This document shows positions 7,304-16,742 of a stretch of DNA of 64,000 bases, piece by piece. The notes beneath the pieces were generated by a model. The model was not told where the DNA came from. It was given only the letters and a program-made list of their open reading frames with translations, and ran no database searches. Both the position numbers and the translations under genes were made by a program. The DNA lies in assembly GCF_000513475.1 (NCBI RefSeq), contig NC_023003.1, forward strand, positions 186,001 through 250,000, written 5' to 3'. How positions within the stretch are numbered: the stretch's first letter is position 1; each line of letters opens with the position of its first letter. The stretch comes from Candidatus Babela massiliensis (lineage in GTDB: Bacteria; Babelota; Babeliae; Babelales; Babelaceae).

Positions 7304-8752
7304 ATGAGATTTAATCAAATATCTAACGTCAAAAATATATTTAATAAAGCTGGTGGTCAAGCATTACCTCAAAGTAACAAATTAGAATTAGCATCCATTT
7401 TATTAACTTCCTTTGTAGCAGATCAATATTACTCTACTGCTTCCAATCAAATAAAGCGTCTTATTGAATTAATTGACACTATTGATGATAAAAAGTTTAT
7501 TGCAAAAGCAGCTATTTTTGCTCGTAATAAATTTGGAATGCGTAGCATTTGTCATATTCTTATTGGAGAACTCTTAAACAGAGTGAAAAACGAAGTTTGG
7601 TTAAAATATGCCATTTCAAAAGTAATTAATAGACCAGATGAGATTACCGAAATAACTGCTTATTACTTATCTTTATATAAAGATGTAAAGTATAAAAAGG
7701 GTTTGCCAGCTGCTTTGAGAAAGGGTATAAAATTAGCTTTAGATAAATTTGATAGTTATAAATTAGCAAAATACAAAAGCGAAAATAGAGAAATAAAGCT
7801 AGTTGATATTTTCAATTTAGTCCATCCAAAACCTAATAGTAATAATCAAAATCTATTCTCTCAACTTATAAAAGGCACTTTGAAATCAACGGAAACTTGG
7901 GAAGCTAAATTAAGTCAAGCCGGTCAAGCAGAGACTCAAGAAGAAGTAGATTCACTAAAAAAAGATGCTTGGATAGACTTAATAGAAAATAAAAAATTAG
8001 GTTATTTTGCTCTTTTGAGAAATTTAAGAAACATAATTATTCAAGCGCCCGAAGCTCTTGACAGTGCTCTTAGAATGTTAGTAAACGATGAACATATAAA
8101 AAGATCAAAAGTTTTACCATTTAGATTTATCACAGCTATTGATGAAATTTCAAAATTAATAAATCCTGAAAGCAGATTAGTGATTAATGCGCTTAATCAA
8201 GCGTTAGAAATATCTTTATCAAATGTTCCTGTTTTTAATGGTAGAACATTAGTTGCACTTGACGTTTCAGGTTCTATGACTGGAAAACCAATAGATATTG
8301 GGGCATTATTTGCAGCAGCATTAATTAAATCAAATAATTCTGATTTAATATTATTCAGTAATAATGCACAATATTTTGATTATGGCACTATATCAGACAG
8401 TTTATCTACAATAACAAATAAGATAAAATCTGGCGCTGTTTATTCTTCAACTAATTTTCATTCAATATTTTTAAAAGTAAAATCAGCATATAATAGAATA
8501 ATTATTTTATCAGACATGCAAGCATGGGTAGGTAGTAATACACCAGCACAAGCATTGAGTAATTATAAAATCAAGTATAAATGCAACCCTTATATATATT
8601 CTATTGATTTAACAGGGTATGGAACTTTGCAATTTCCTGAAAAAAATATATACTGTATTGCAGGTTTTTCTGAAAAGATATTCGATCTAATGGTAACTTG
8701 CGAACAAGATCAAGCAGTTCTTATAGATAGAATCGAATCTATAGAATTATAA
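7304..8752 (+). CDS. Ro60-family RNA-binding protein (TROVE + vWA)
   Basis: Bacterial Ro orthologues (Rsr) bind Y RNAs and misfolded RNA and cooperate with exonucleases in RNA quality control. The 482-aa protein has an N-terminal helical HEAT-like TROVE region (about 1-290: ILLTSFVADQYYST, then KFIAKAAIFARNKFGMRSI) and a C-terminal von Willebrand A domain. The vWA MIDAS motif ALDVSGSM is intact (D320, S322, S324), followed by a family-typical LILFSNNAQYFDYG and an IIILSDMQAW strand. Length is close to other bacterial Ro proteins (about 500 aa). Two Y-RNA-like hairpins lie directly downstream. RtcB/RtcA, frequent partners elsewhere, are absent here. Confidence 0.92.
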   Translation: MRFNQISNVKNIFNKAGGQALPQSNKLELASILLTSFVADQYYSTASNQIKRLIELIDTIDDKKFIAKAAIFARNKFGMRSICHILIGELLNRVKNEVWLKYAISKVINRPDEITEITAYYLSLYKDVKYKKGLPAALRKGIKLALDKFDSYKLAKYKSENREIKLVDIFNLVHPKPNSNNQNLFSQLIKGTLKSTETWEAKLSQAGQAETQEEVDSLKKDAWIDLIENKKLGYFALLRNLRNIIIQAPEALDSALRMLVNDEHIKRSKVLPFRFITAIDEISKLINPESRLVINALNQALEISLSNVPVFNGRTLVALDVSGSMTGKPIDIGALFAAALIKSNNSDLILFSNNAQYFDYGTISDSLSTITNKIKSGAVYSSTNFHSIFLKVKSAYNRIIILSDMQAWVGSNTPAQALSNYKIKYKCNPYIYSIDLTGYGTLQFPEKNIYCIAGFSEKIFDLMVTCEQDQAVLIDRIESIEL

Positions 8753-8763
8753 ATATAAAAAAG

Positions 8764-8829
8764 TAAAGAAGAGATGCAATATCAGAGTTACTTCGTCCAG
8801 ATCTTTGATAAATTTTTCTCTCTTCTTTA
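8764..8829 (+). ncRNA. Y-RNA-like hairpin RNA, copy 1
   Basis: The ends AAAGAAGAGA (8765-8774) and TCTCTTCTTT (8819-8828) pair perfectly, extended by one T-A pair. Inside an asymmetric internal loop, TATCAGAG pairs with CTTTGATA (8 bp, one G-U), leaving a 15-base loop. A terminal stem, asymmetric internal loop and second stem is the general shape of the Ro-binding part of Y RNAs. It lies 12 bases after the Ro60 stop and is followed by a diverged second copy. The orientation is taken from the Ro60 gene; the element is nearly symmetric, so strand is uncertain. Confidence 0.65.
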
Positions 8830-8841
8830 AATTTTATAAAC

Positions 8842-8912
8842 TAAAGAGGAGATGTGATATTAAAGCTACTTCTTTTAAAAGTTCCACTTTGATAAACTTT
8901 CTCTCCTCTTTT
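8842..8912 (+). ncRNA. Y-RNA-like hairpin RNA, copy 2
   Basis: AAAGAGGAGA (8843-8852) pairs perfectly with TCTCCTCTTT (8902-8911). TATTAAAG pairs with CTTTGATA in the inner stem, and the longer apical loop can form a third short stem (CTTTT/AAAAG). Relative to copy 1, one outer pair has changed from A-T to G-C on both sides, and an inner G-U has become A-T, while the internal loop again begins with TG. Such compensatory change supports selection on RNA structure rather than two terminators. A T-rich run follows. Confidence 0.65.
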
Positions 8913-9014
8913 ATTAAAATTAAGCATTTTTAAAAATATATTGCTTTAAAAAGCATATTTATTGGTATATTAATTTTATTAATATATTAATCAAAACTAT
9001 TATTAAAGTTAAAA

Positions 9015-10421
9015 ATGCTTTTTATCTATTTATTACTAACAATTTCCGCATTAAGCTATACTTTTGCCTTTATGTTTTTAAGTGTAACATGGCCATTAGT
9101 ATTTATATTTTTAATTCCAATATCTCATCTTATTGTTAACAAAAACTTGCTATCAAAAATCTCTTTCAAAGAAGGATTCTTTTGGGGAACAATAGCATTT
9201 TCCTTGCAGCCAATTGGAACATATTATTCTGTAATTAAAATGGCAGAAAATTATAAGATATTTGCTTTATTTATGGTTATATTTCTTATTATTTATCAAG
9301 CATTTTATAGTGGATTATGGATATTTACTGCCTCTAAAACAATTGATTTAATTAATTTAAAAGATAAAAACATATCTAAAATATTAAGTTTAGCCATAAT
9401 TACTTGGATTTACTTTTGTTTTGTACAAAATTATATACTTTGGCCATTTGGAAGACTCGAAGGATTATTCCTATCAAGTCCCATTCTACCGCTTGCAATA
9501 CAACCTAAGTTAATTTATATGTTACATTATATAAAAAAAGAACTCTTATTATTTTTCTTAATTTCATGTTCTTGTCTTCTTAGTTTAATATTTACTTACA
9601 AAAAAATTCTTTTTAAATTGACTATCTTTTTATTGGCTTTTAGTCCATTTATTATTAGCTCTTTAATATATTCATATAATAAGAAATACATAAGTAATTA
9701 TAAAAAAGAATGGTTTAATAAAATTAGCTCTATATCTAAAGCATATTATAATCCTGGAAATAACAAAAAATCTGCTAAAGAAATAGCTCAAGAAATCAAA
9801 AGGTTAAAAGAGCAAAATAATTTAACTCAAATCATACTCTTTCCAGAATCAGCTTTCTTTCTGTGCGATTTAAATCAAGAAAGAAGTCTAATAAAATATT
9901 TAGATAAAGATATACATATAATTATTGGAGGTATTAGGAAAAAAAATGATAAAGTTTATAATACTTTATATCATATTTATGGTGGAAAAATAGAAAATAT
10001 ATTTAATAAAAGACACTCTATGCTTTTAACCGAAAGAGGGGTATTTAGAGAACTCAATATATTTAGTTATATAGATAAAATAGTACAAAAATCATACTTT
10101 CAATCAAGGCCAATTATAAAACCATCTAATAAAGAGCGCATGAGTTTTAATATAGATAGAAACTTACAACTAATACCATATATATGTTCAGAAGTATTTT
10201 TTAACAACTATCCTGATGATAATTTTCAAGATGATAGTACAATAATATCTTTATGTAACGATAGCTGGTTAGAGCCTTGTGCAAAATATATTCAAAATCT
10301 TATGGTACTTGCAAATAAATTTAAAGCTATTTACTGGAGAAGATATATAATTTATGTTGATTACTCTTCATCATATATATTTGACAAATTTGGCAACCAA
10401 CATAAATTAATAAATATATAA
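9015..10421 (+). CDS. lnt: Apolipoprotein N-acyltransferase-like membrane protein
   Basis: Lnt adds the third acyl chain to lipoproteins at the inner membrane. The 468-aa protein has about seven hydrophobic segments in the first 220 residues, then a nitrilase-type hydrolase domain. The catalytic triad is visible: E278 in FPESAFF, K332 in FNKRHSMLL, and C391 in YICSEVFF. These are followed by LCNDSWLEP, equivalent to the Lnt xxNDxWF motif. The WPFGRLEG segment near 144 also fits. Overall similarity is low and the first third is divergent, so the name is by triad and topology. It converges with the ankyrin gene at 10423 with a 1-base gap. Confidence 0.75.
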   Translation: MLFIYLLLTISALSYTFAFMFLSVTWPLVFIFLIPISHLIVNKNLLSKISFKEGFFWGTIAFSLQPIGTYYSVIKMAENYKIFALFMVIFLIIYQAFYSGLWIFTASKTIDLINLKDKNISKILSLAIITWIYFCFVQNYILWPFGRLEGLFLSSPILPLAIQPKLIYMLHYIKKELLLFFLISCSCLLSLIFTYKKILFKLTIFLLAFSPFIISSLIYSYNKKYISNYKKEWFNKISSISKAYYNPGNNKKSAKEIAQEIKRLKEQNNLTQIILFPESAFFLCDLNQERSLIKYLDKDIHIIIGGIRKKNDKVYNTLYHIYGGKIENIFNKRHSMLLTERGVFRELNIFSYIDKIVQKSYFQSRPIIKPSNKERMSFNIDRNLQLIPYICSEVFFNNYPDDNFQDDSTIISLCNDSWLEPCAKYIQNLMVLANKFKAIYWRRYIIYVDYSSSYIFDKFGNQHKLINI

Positions 10422-10422
10422 T

Positions 10423-11892
10423 CTATTTTTTTAATTTTTTATATTTTTTTAAAAACTTAACTATTTTTTTATGTTTACAATCTTTTGCTATATCTAAAAT
10501 AGTTGTTCCAGAATTATCTTGAAGTTCACAATTAGCTTTCATATCAACCAATAATTCAACAATGTCTATACGTCCTCGCAATACAGCAAATGTTAAAGCA
10601 GACCAGCCAATTTTATCCACTAAATTAACATTAGCATTTCTTAGGATTAAAAGCTTTGCTACATCAAATCGTTCTTCAATCAAAGCTCTCATCAAAGCAG
10701 TTCTACCATAGTCATTTTGAGCATTAATATCGGCACCTTTTTGAATTATAAGATCAACAATTTCTATATATTCCTTTTCAATTGCCAAATCTAAAAAAGA
10801 ATAACCACGGGAATCTTTTATATTAAAATCAACACCATTTTCAATTAAAAATTTTGTTATTTCCAGGCATTTTTCATTTAATGAAAATATTAATACATAT
10901 TTATCATTAAAATTAGCTCCCATTTTAATCAAAAATTTGGCTATTTTAACATGCCCATTATCTAATGCTTTAGTCAGAGCAGTATGATCATCTTGATCAC
11001 TACAATTAATATCAGCTCCATATTTAACTAATAATTTTACCACATCTATATGGCCCTTTTCAGAAGCATAAATTAAAGCAGTTGACCCAAAATCATCTTT
11101 GTCATTAATATCAACAATACCGGTATCAATTAGCATACTCACAATATCAATATAACCATTTTCTGCAGAAAGATGCAGAGCGTTTTGACCACAATAACCT
11201 TTAATATTAAAATTTGCTTCATGTAAAATTAATAACTTTGCTATATCTAGCTGTTTATTACGTAAAGATAATAATAAAGCTGTATAATTTTTCTTATTTT
11301 GCAAATTAAGATCAATACCTAATTGATTCTCAATCAACAGCTTGGCCAGTTCTCTTTGCTTATACTTTAAAGATAATAACAGAGTATTATCTCCTGCTCT
11401 ATTGTGAATATTAGCATCAGCACCTCTAATTATTAAATCAATAATTTCAGGAAAACATTCAATCTTAAAGCTTCGTTGCTTGATCAACTCTTTCAAGCGT
11501 TCATTAAGTTCTTCTGTAGAAAGAAGTTTTTTTGATCTTATTTTATTGCATAAAAATATAAAAACCTGTCTCTGAGCATCTTTCAAACTATTTTTAAGTT
11601 TATGATTAATTAATGCATTAAAATTTCTATTCACTAACCTTAAATTGGCTGTAATTTTACCAATTTCTTTATCACATTCCTTATAAAGGACACAAACATC
11701 ATCCCATTTATTTAATAAATGGTTTTTTATATAAATTTCTAAAATAAAATCCCAAACTTCTATAGGCAAATCAGGCAATTGAGAAATTCCTAAACTAGAA
11801 GACTTAATATTTGCATTTCCTGTATAAATAAGAGGATTCACCAGTAGTAATGATACTATAGCCATAAATCCTAATTTAATTATTTTTTTCAT
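10423..11892 (-). CDS. Secreted ankyrin-repeat protein with F-box-like domain
   Basis: The 489-aa protein has an N-terminal signal peptide (MKKIIKLGFMAIVSLLLV, cleavage probably near residue 28). An F-box-like region follows: LPDLPIEVWDFILEIYI (about 39-55) and LRLVNRNFNALINHKL (about 80-95). About ten ankyrin repeats fill residues 160-485, among them GQNALHLSAENGYIDIVSML, GSTALIYASEKGHIDVVKLL and GRTALMRALIEERFDVAKLL. GGAGG lies 5 bases before the start, a strong SD. It is likely an exported effector; binding to a host Skp1-type adaptor is inference. It resembles the 5788-7131 protein in architecture. Confidence 0.85.
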   Translation of the reverse strand: MKKIIKLGFMAIVSLLLVNPLIYTGNANIKSSSLGISQLPDLPIEVWDFILEIYIKNHLLNKWDDVCVLYKECDKEIGKITANLRLVNRNFNALINHKLKNSLKDAQRQVFIFLCNKIRSKKLLSTEELNERLKELIKQRSFKIECFPEIIDLIIRGADANIHNRAGDNTLLLSLKYKQRELAKLLIENQLGIDLNLQNKKNYTALLLSLRNKQLDIAKLLILHEANFNIKGYCGQNALHLSAENGYIDIVSMLIDTGIVDINDKDDFGSTALIYASEKGHIDVVKLLVKYGADINCSDQDDHTALTKALDNGHVKIAKFLIKMGANFNDKYVLIFSLNEKCLEITKFLIENGVDFNIKDSRGYSFLDLAIEKEYIEIVDLIIQKGADINAQNDYGRTALMRALIEERFDVAKLLILRNANVNLVDKIGWSALTFAVLRGRIDIVELLVDMKANCELQDNSGTTILDIAKDCKHKKIVKFLKKYKKLKK

Positions 11893-12036
11893 AAAACCTC
11901 CGATAACATTAATCTAAAATCAAAAAATTTATAATACTATTATAAATTTATTACAGAAAAAGTCAATTTATTATATTAAATATATTTAGTACATATACTA
12001 AAAAGGTATGTTAATAAGTCTTAATATTATCTTAGA

Positions 12037-13035
12037 TTAAACTTTAACTATCCTAATATAATCTTTATCTCTTGATAAAAACCACTTAGGATGTATTAAA
12101 TGCTTTTTAGATGCAGAATTTTTTATAAATTTTAATATTTCATCAAAAAATCTAGAGCTCGGTGTAAATTCAACTCCATAAGAACACAGCCATATAAGAA
12201 TTACATTATGCTCAAGATAGCTATAGTTACCACTCAAAAATTCAATAAATTTTTTTCTATCAATATAAGTAATGTTATCTTTTTTATAAGTAACCTTCTC
12301 AAAGAACTCTTGAGAACAACTTTCAATAAAATTGTCAGCCTTTTGAATATTTACAATTGCTTTAGAAAAATTAGTATCAAATCTTTCATCACAATCTCTT
12401 AATTTAGGAACAACATATTTTCTAATTCTGTTTCTTAAATATATATCATAATCATTAGTAATATCTTCAACATAATCTAATTTATTTAGTTTAATATATT
12501 CAATTAGCTCTTCTTTTTTAATCTCTAATAAAGGCCTTATATAGCAATTATTAACTGACTTAATAGATGAGAGTCCTGATATATTAGCGCCTCTTATTAA
12601 CCTAATTAAAAAAGTCTCTATTTGATCATCAAAATGATGACCTAATGCAATAGAGTTTGCTTGATATTGTTCTAAAACTAATTCAAAAAATTGTCTTCTT
12701 AGCAATCGACCTAATTCTTCTTTTGAATCACTTTTAGGTTTTTTTTTAAGTTTAATATTAGATGCTTTTTCAGAGACAAATTCTATATTTAAATTCTTCG
12801 CCAATTCTTTACAAAAGTTTAGATCATCGCCAGATGTTGAACGCCATTCATGATCAAGATGAGCTGCTATTAGCTTTAAATTAAATTCTTTTTCAAATGA
12901 TTTTAATATATTAATTAAACAAACAGAATCTATACCACCAGAGAGCCCCACAACTATTGCGTCATGAGGCTTGATAAGTTTATATTTTAATATAAAACTT
13001 TTTACTTTATTGTTTAAATTGTCTAATTTACTCAC
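12037..13035 (-). CDS. tilS: tRNA(Ile)-lysidine synthase
   Basis: TilS converts C34 of tRNA-Ile(CAU) to lysidine, needed to read AUA. The PP-loop ATP motif is VVGLSGGIDSVCL (28-40, SGGIDS at 32-37). The family motif LGHHFDDQIETFLIRLIRG is at 131-149, and RPLLEIKKEELIEYI follows. At 332 aa it is much shorter than the E. coli enzyme (about 430) and lacks the C-terminal tRNA-binding extension, as in the short Aquifex type. It lies 21 bases downstream of gyrB on the same strand, suggesting co-transcription. Confidence 0.95.
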   Translation of the reverse strand: MSKLDNLNNKVKSFILKYKLIKPHDAIVVGLSGGIDSVCLINILKSFEKEFNLKLIAAHLDHEWRSTSGDDLNFCKELAKNLNIEFVSEKASNIKLKKKPKSDSKEELGRLLRRQFFELVLEQYQANSIALGHHFDDQIETFLIRLIRGANISGLSSIKSVNNCYIRPLLEIKKEELIEYIKLNKLDYVEDITNDYDIYLRNRIRKYVVPKLRDCDERFDTNFSKAIVNIQKADNFIESCSQEFFEKVTYKKDNITYIDRKKFIEFLSGNYSYLEHNVILIWLCSYGVEFTPSSRFFDEILKFIKNSASKKHLIHPKWFLSRDKDYIRIVKV

Positions 13036-13056
13036 ATATATCCTAAAATATCTGTG

Positions 13057-15459
13057 TTAAATATCTAAGTTCTTGGCAAATATACCATACTCTTCTATAA
13101 ATTCTCTTCTGCCACCAACATCACTACCCATTAAAGTATCAAACCAGGAATCAGCTTCTAGAACATCTCCTATTTTTACTTGAATTAGAGTTCTTGCTTT
13201 TGGATCCATCGCTGTTTCCCAAAGTTGTTGAGGATTCATTTCTCCAAGACCTTTATATCGTTGAATAGACATATAAGGTTTACTTATCTTAACAATAGCA
13301 GACATTAAGTTTAATATACCTTTATCAGATATTGAACGTTCTCTATCACTTATTTTTAAAGTCCAATTACTATTTAGATTATCAAGAGTATTATACATCT
13401 CTACTAGCTTATAAGCTTCAGGGGAATTAAATAAATCAAAATCAACTGACCAATCATTATTAAGTTGTTTAAAACTCAATATATAATTATCTTCTTTTTT
13501 ATCTAAAGTAATTGAATATCCTTTAAAGTAATTTCTAAGCTTATTAACCACTACATCCATATTATCTTGATTATCTAAATTTTGATCGAGTTCTTGATTA
13601 ATTAATGGATTTTTAAATAAAAACTCTATAATCTGATTCAAATGTACATAGTGCAATTTAAATGTACGAGCAAGGTCCTGCAATTGATCATAGTATCTTA
13701 ATAAATTATCAAAAACTAAATTATAATCTAAAATGCTTAATTTTTGACCATTTATAATTAAATCACCGTTTTCTTTTATCCAATCGATTAAGAACTTCTT
13801 AAAAGACTTTTCATCAAGTAAGTATTGCTCTTTTTTACCTATCTTTGCTTTATAAAGAGGTGGTTTTGCTATATAAAGATAACCATTTTCTATAAGATCT
13901 TTCATATATCTAAAGAAGAAAGTTAATAGTAAAGTTCTTATATGAGATCCATCAACATCAGCATCGGTCATCAATATAATTTTATGATATCTAGCTTTTG
14001 ATAAATTAAAATCTGTTTCACCAATTCCAGTCCCAATAGCAGAAATTAAAGATCTAATCTCTTCATTTGATAAAATCTTATCAAATCTAGCTTTTTCAAC
14101 GTTTAAAATCTTACCCTTTAAAGGCAAAATAGCTTGCGTAAATCTATCTCTTGCAGATTTAGCTGATCCACCTGCAGAATCACCCTCAACTATGAAAAGT
14201 TCACTCTCAGAAGGATTTTCACTTGAACAATCAGCAAGTTTTCCTGGAAGCACAACAGATTCAAGAACGGTTTTACGTCTTGTTATTTCTCTTGCTTTAC
14301 GAGCAGCTTCCCTTGATTGCATAGCCAAATAAGCTTTTTGTAATATCTTTCGAGCAACTGCAGGATTTTCTTCAAAGAAAGTATCAAGAATATTGCCAAC
14401 CCACGATTCAATAAGCCCTTTAACTTCACCATTTCCTAATTTAGCCTTAGTCTGTCCTTCAAATTGAGGTTCTGCGATCTTTAAATTTATTACGCCAACA
14501 AGACCTTCTCTGACATCTTCACTTGAAAAGCTTTCGCTATCTTTTAGAATATTAAACTCTTGACCACGTTTATTACATACTTTAGTCAATGCTGCTTTAA
14601 AACCAGCAACATGAGTACCTCCCTCTATAGTATTTATATTATTAACAAAAGAAAATAGTTGTTCAGTATAACTATCGTTATATTGTAAGGCAATTTCTAT
14701 ATAAGATTGCTCATCTTCTTTAAAATTATAAATAACATTACTAAATAGTGGAGTTTTTTTAGAATTTATATGCTCAACAAAAGATATAATCCCACCTTCA
14801 AAATAAAATTCATGGCTTTTACCACTTCTTTCATCTTTAATAAAGATCTTTAAGCCTTTATTTAAGAAGGCAAGTTCTCTAAATCTTGAAGATAGTACAT
14901 CAAAACTAAAAATTGTTGTTTCGCGAAATATCTCTGGATCTGGTAAAAATCTAATATAAGTACCACGCTTTTTAGTCTCTTGCGTCACTTTTAAGATATC
15001 AAGGGGTTTACCTTGTTGATATGATTGAACATGAACTTTATTATTTTGATATATAATTAATTCAAGAGATTGAGATAAAGCATTTACAACTGAGACCCCA
15101 ACACCATGAAGCCCTCCAGAATACTTATATACATCTTTGTCAAATTTACCACCAGCATGTAATTTAGTTAAAGCAACCTCAGCTGCTGATATATTCTCAG
15201 TTGGATGTATACCAGTGGGAATACCACGACCATTATCTTCAACAGAACATGAGCCATCGGTATGTAATATTACCTCAATCTTATCACAATATCCGGCCAA
15301 AGCCTCATCAACAGAGTTATCTACTATTTCATAAACCAAATGATGTAATCCATTAACTCCTGTAGAGCCAATATACATCGCAGGTCTCTTTCTTACTGCC
15401 TCAAGTCCTTCTATAACACGAATAGACTGGGCACCATATTCTTTCTTATTATCTGACAT
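13057..15459 (-). CDS. gyrB: DNA gyrase subunit B
   Basis: GyrB is the ATPase subunit of gyrase. The 800-aa protein starts with a GHKL ATPase: EGLEAVRKRPAMYIGS, EIVDNSVDEALAG, EDNGRGIPTGIH and the SGGLHGVG loop. The transducer follows (EGGTHVAGFK), then TOPRIM with FIVEGDSAGGSAKSARDR and ILMTDADVDGSHIRTLLLTF. The C-terminus has MSIQRYKGLGEMNPQQLWET and TLMGSDVGGRREFIEEY. Its length and the insertion before the C-terminal tail fit the longer Gram-negative GyrB type. gyrA is not in the window. tilS follows in the same direction. ParE is less likely given the tail. Confidence 0.95.
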   Translation of the reverse strand: MSDNKKEYGAQSIRVIEGLEAVRKRPAMYIGSTGVNGLHHLVYEIVDNSVDEALAGYCDKIEVILHTDGSCSVEDNGRGIPTGIHPTENISAAEVALTKLHAGGKFDKDVYKYSGGLHGVGVSVVNALSQSLELIIYQNNKVHVQSYQQGKPLDILKVTQETKKRGTYIRFLPDPEIFRETTIFSFDVLSSRFRELAFLNKGLKIFIKDERSGKSHEFYFEGGIISFVEHINSKKTPLFSNVIYNFKEDEQSYIEIALQYNDSYTEQLFSFVNNINTIEGGTHVAGFKAALTKVCNKRGQEFNILKDSESFSSEDVREGLVGVINLKIAEPQFEGQTKAKLGNGEVKGLIESWVGNILDTFFEENPAVARKILQKAYLAMQSREAARKAREITRRKTVLESVVLPGKLADCSSENPSESELFIVEGDSAGGSAKSARDRFTQAILPLKGKILNVEKARFDKILSNEEIRSLISAIGTGIGETDFNLSKARYHKIILMTDADVDGSHIRTLLLTFFFRYMKDLIENGYLYIAKPPLYKAKIGKKEQYLLDEKSFKKFLIDWIKENGDLIINGQKLSILDYNLVFDNLLRYYDQLQDLARTFKLHYVHLNQIIEFLFKNPLINQELDQNLDNQDNMDVVVNKLRNYFKGYSITLDKKEDNYILSFKQLNNDWSVDFDLFNSPEAYKLVEMYNTLDNLNSNWTLKISDRERSISDKGILNLMSAIVKISKPYMSIQRYKGLGEMNPQQLWETAMDPKARTLIQVKIGDVLEADSWFDTLMGSDVGGRREFIEEYGIFAKNLDI

Positions 15460-15741
15460 GTCTAAATTTTTCCCTAATATAGATTTATAAATAAATTCTT
15501 AATTTTAATATATAACCCTTTATATAATTATACCTTAAAGATAAAAATTTGTCTAAAAACGAACTTTGGATAGTCAATTTGAAATAATTAAAATAAACTT
15601 GATACAGTAAAAATAGCACTAGAAGATTCTATAATATTATGTTTTTCATAAGAATTTTGTCTATGAGTCATCTTGGTTTAAGAATAATAAAATAAATATG
15701 ATCAGAAAGATCTATCAAAATAATAAATTCTTCTAATTTTC

Positions 15742-16173
15742 TCAAATTTGCGATCTTTTAACAGCACGGTAGATTAATGTGCAAGCTATAAGAGAATGTA
15801 AATAGTAAATAATATAATATATCCCATGTATATCATGTATATTATAGTACCAAGCCAAAAATGATCCAATATTAAATATAATTATAAATCCTATTCTTTC
15901 CATAGCCTTAAAAATATATCTAAGGTTAGCAGGCGCATCATCTAAGTATTCTAAATTTACACGACGTACTAATTTTTCAGGATAGAGAAAAAGCTGAATA
16001 TAACAACAAGTAGTTACAAAACTTAATATAGTTGGAAAAATAAAACTTAAAGGAAACTGTAATCTACTAAAGGGTGGAAAAGTAAAATTTAACACTATTT
16101 GTATAGTGCATAAATATAATATCGTTATCCATTCTTGCTTAAATTTGAACAAACGTTCTTCTGATTTATTCAT
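15742..16173 (-). CDS. Hypothetical integral membrane protein (143 aa)
   Basis: I do not recognise a family. Three or four hydrophobic segments are visible: about 15-35, 40-62, 93-110 and 118-136. Between them is a short charged stretch (LVRRVNLEYLDDAPANLRY). Its upstream region (16216-16309) is a near copy of the region upstream of the next small membrane gene at 16482-16697, so the two are probably expressed together or derive from duplication. Protein similarity between them is weak and confined, if real, to the last two membrane segments. Confidence 0.6.
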   Translation of the reverse strand: MNKSEERLFKFKQEWITILYLCTIQIVLNFTFPPFSRLQFPLSFIFPTILSFVTTCCYIQLFLYPEKLVRRVNLEYLDDAPANLRYIFKAMERIGFIIIFNIGSFLAWYYNIHDIHGIYYIIYYLHSLIACTLIYRAVKRSQI

Positions 16174-16215
16174 AATGATTTAAATAGAACTTAAAAAGAT
16201 ATGATTAATGCCACC

Positions 16216-16309
16216 ATGTAATAATATTTTAAGTTCATAAATTCCTTAAACATAATTGTTTTAGTTAAGTAACAACACAATATTCTATCAAACTTTATTT
16301 TAATAGCAA
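16216..16309 (-). repeat. Duplicated promoter/leader region, copy 1
   Basis: This 94-base stretch is closely matched at 16743-16835; the last 31 bases (16279-16309) are identical. On the minus strand it contains TTGCTA (16309-16304) and TAGAAT (16287-16282) separated by 16 bases in both copies, a plausible promoter. Each copy ends 43-46 bases before the start of a small membrane protein gene. Confidence 0.8.
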
Positions 16310-16481
16310 CTCTCAATTAGCATTTAATGTATCAAATAATTAAGAAATCAAAGCTGGTAAAGAATTATCCGGAAATAAACATTTTTATATGCATTATAAA
16401 AAAATAAGCCTGGTAATAATGAACAAAGCTACAGTATTTAAATCAGGATTATAAGAAATCACCTTGTTTTAGCAAGTATAC

Positions 16482-16697
16482 TTATATTATTATATCACCA
16501 AAAAAGCCTAAATCCCTTAAATATTGAAATAGCATATTGAAAATAATAAATGTAATAATAAATTGCCATGTAAAATAAAACGTAGGATAATCATATGGTC
16601 CCATTAAATATGTTCTTAATAATATAGCGATTAAGCCAGCTAGTAATATAAGAAACAATTTAAATATAGCCTGTTTAAGATATCGGATTATGGTCAT
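16482..16697 (-). CDS. Hypothetical small membrane protein (71 aa)
   Basis: This 71-aa product has two hydrophobic segments (about 10-28 and 43-58) with a basic N-terminus (MTIIRYLKQAIFKLF). No family is recognised. Support for it being a real gene comes from its conserved upstream region, which matches that of the 15742-16173 gene in sequence and distance. It may be a shortened relative of that gene. The 172 bases between this gene and repeat copy 1 show no other coding potential. Confidence 0.5.
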   Translation of the reverse strand: MTIIRYLKQAIFKLFLILLAGLIAILLRTYLMGPYDYPTFYFTWQFIITFIIFNMLFQYLRDLGFFGDIII

Positions 16698-16742
16698 ATT
16701 ATAGCCATCTCAAGAACGCTAACTACTAATGAAAATTCTAAA

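Noticed and set aside
8764-8912. The two hairpins after Ro60 read simply as transcription terminators
   Set aside because: The stems are interrupted by an asymmetric loop and a second helix, loops are long, and the copies show compensatory changes; two consecutive long terminators are less likely.
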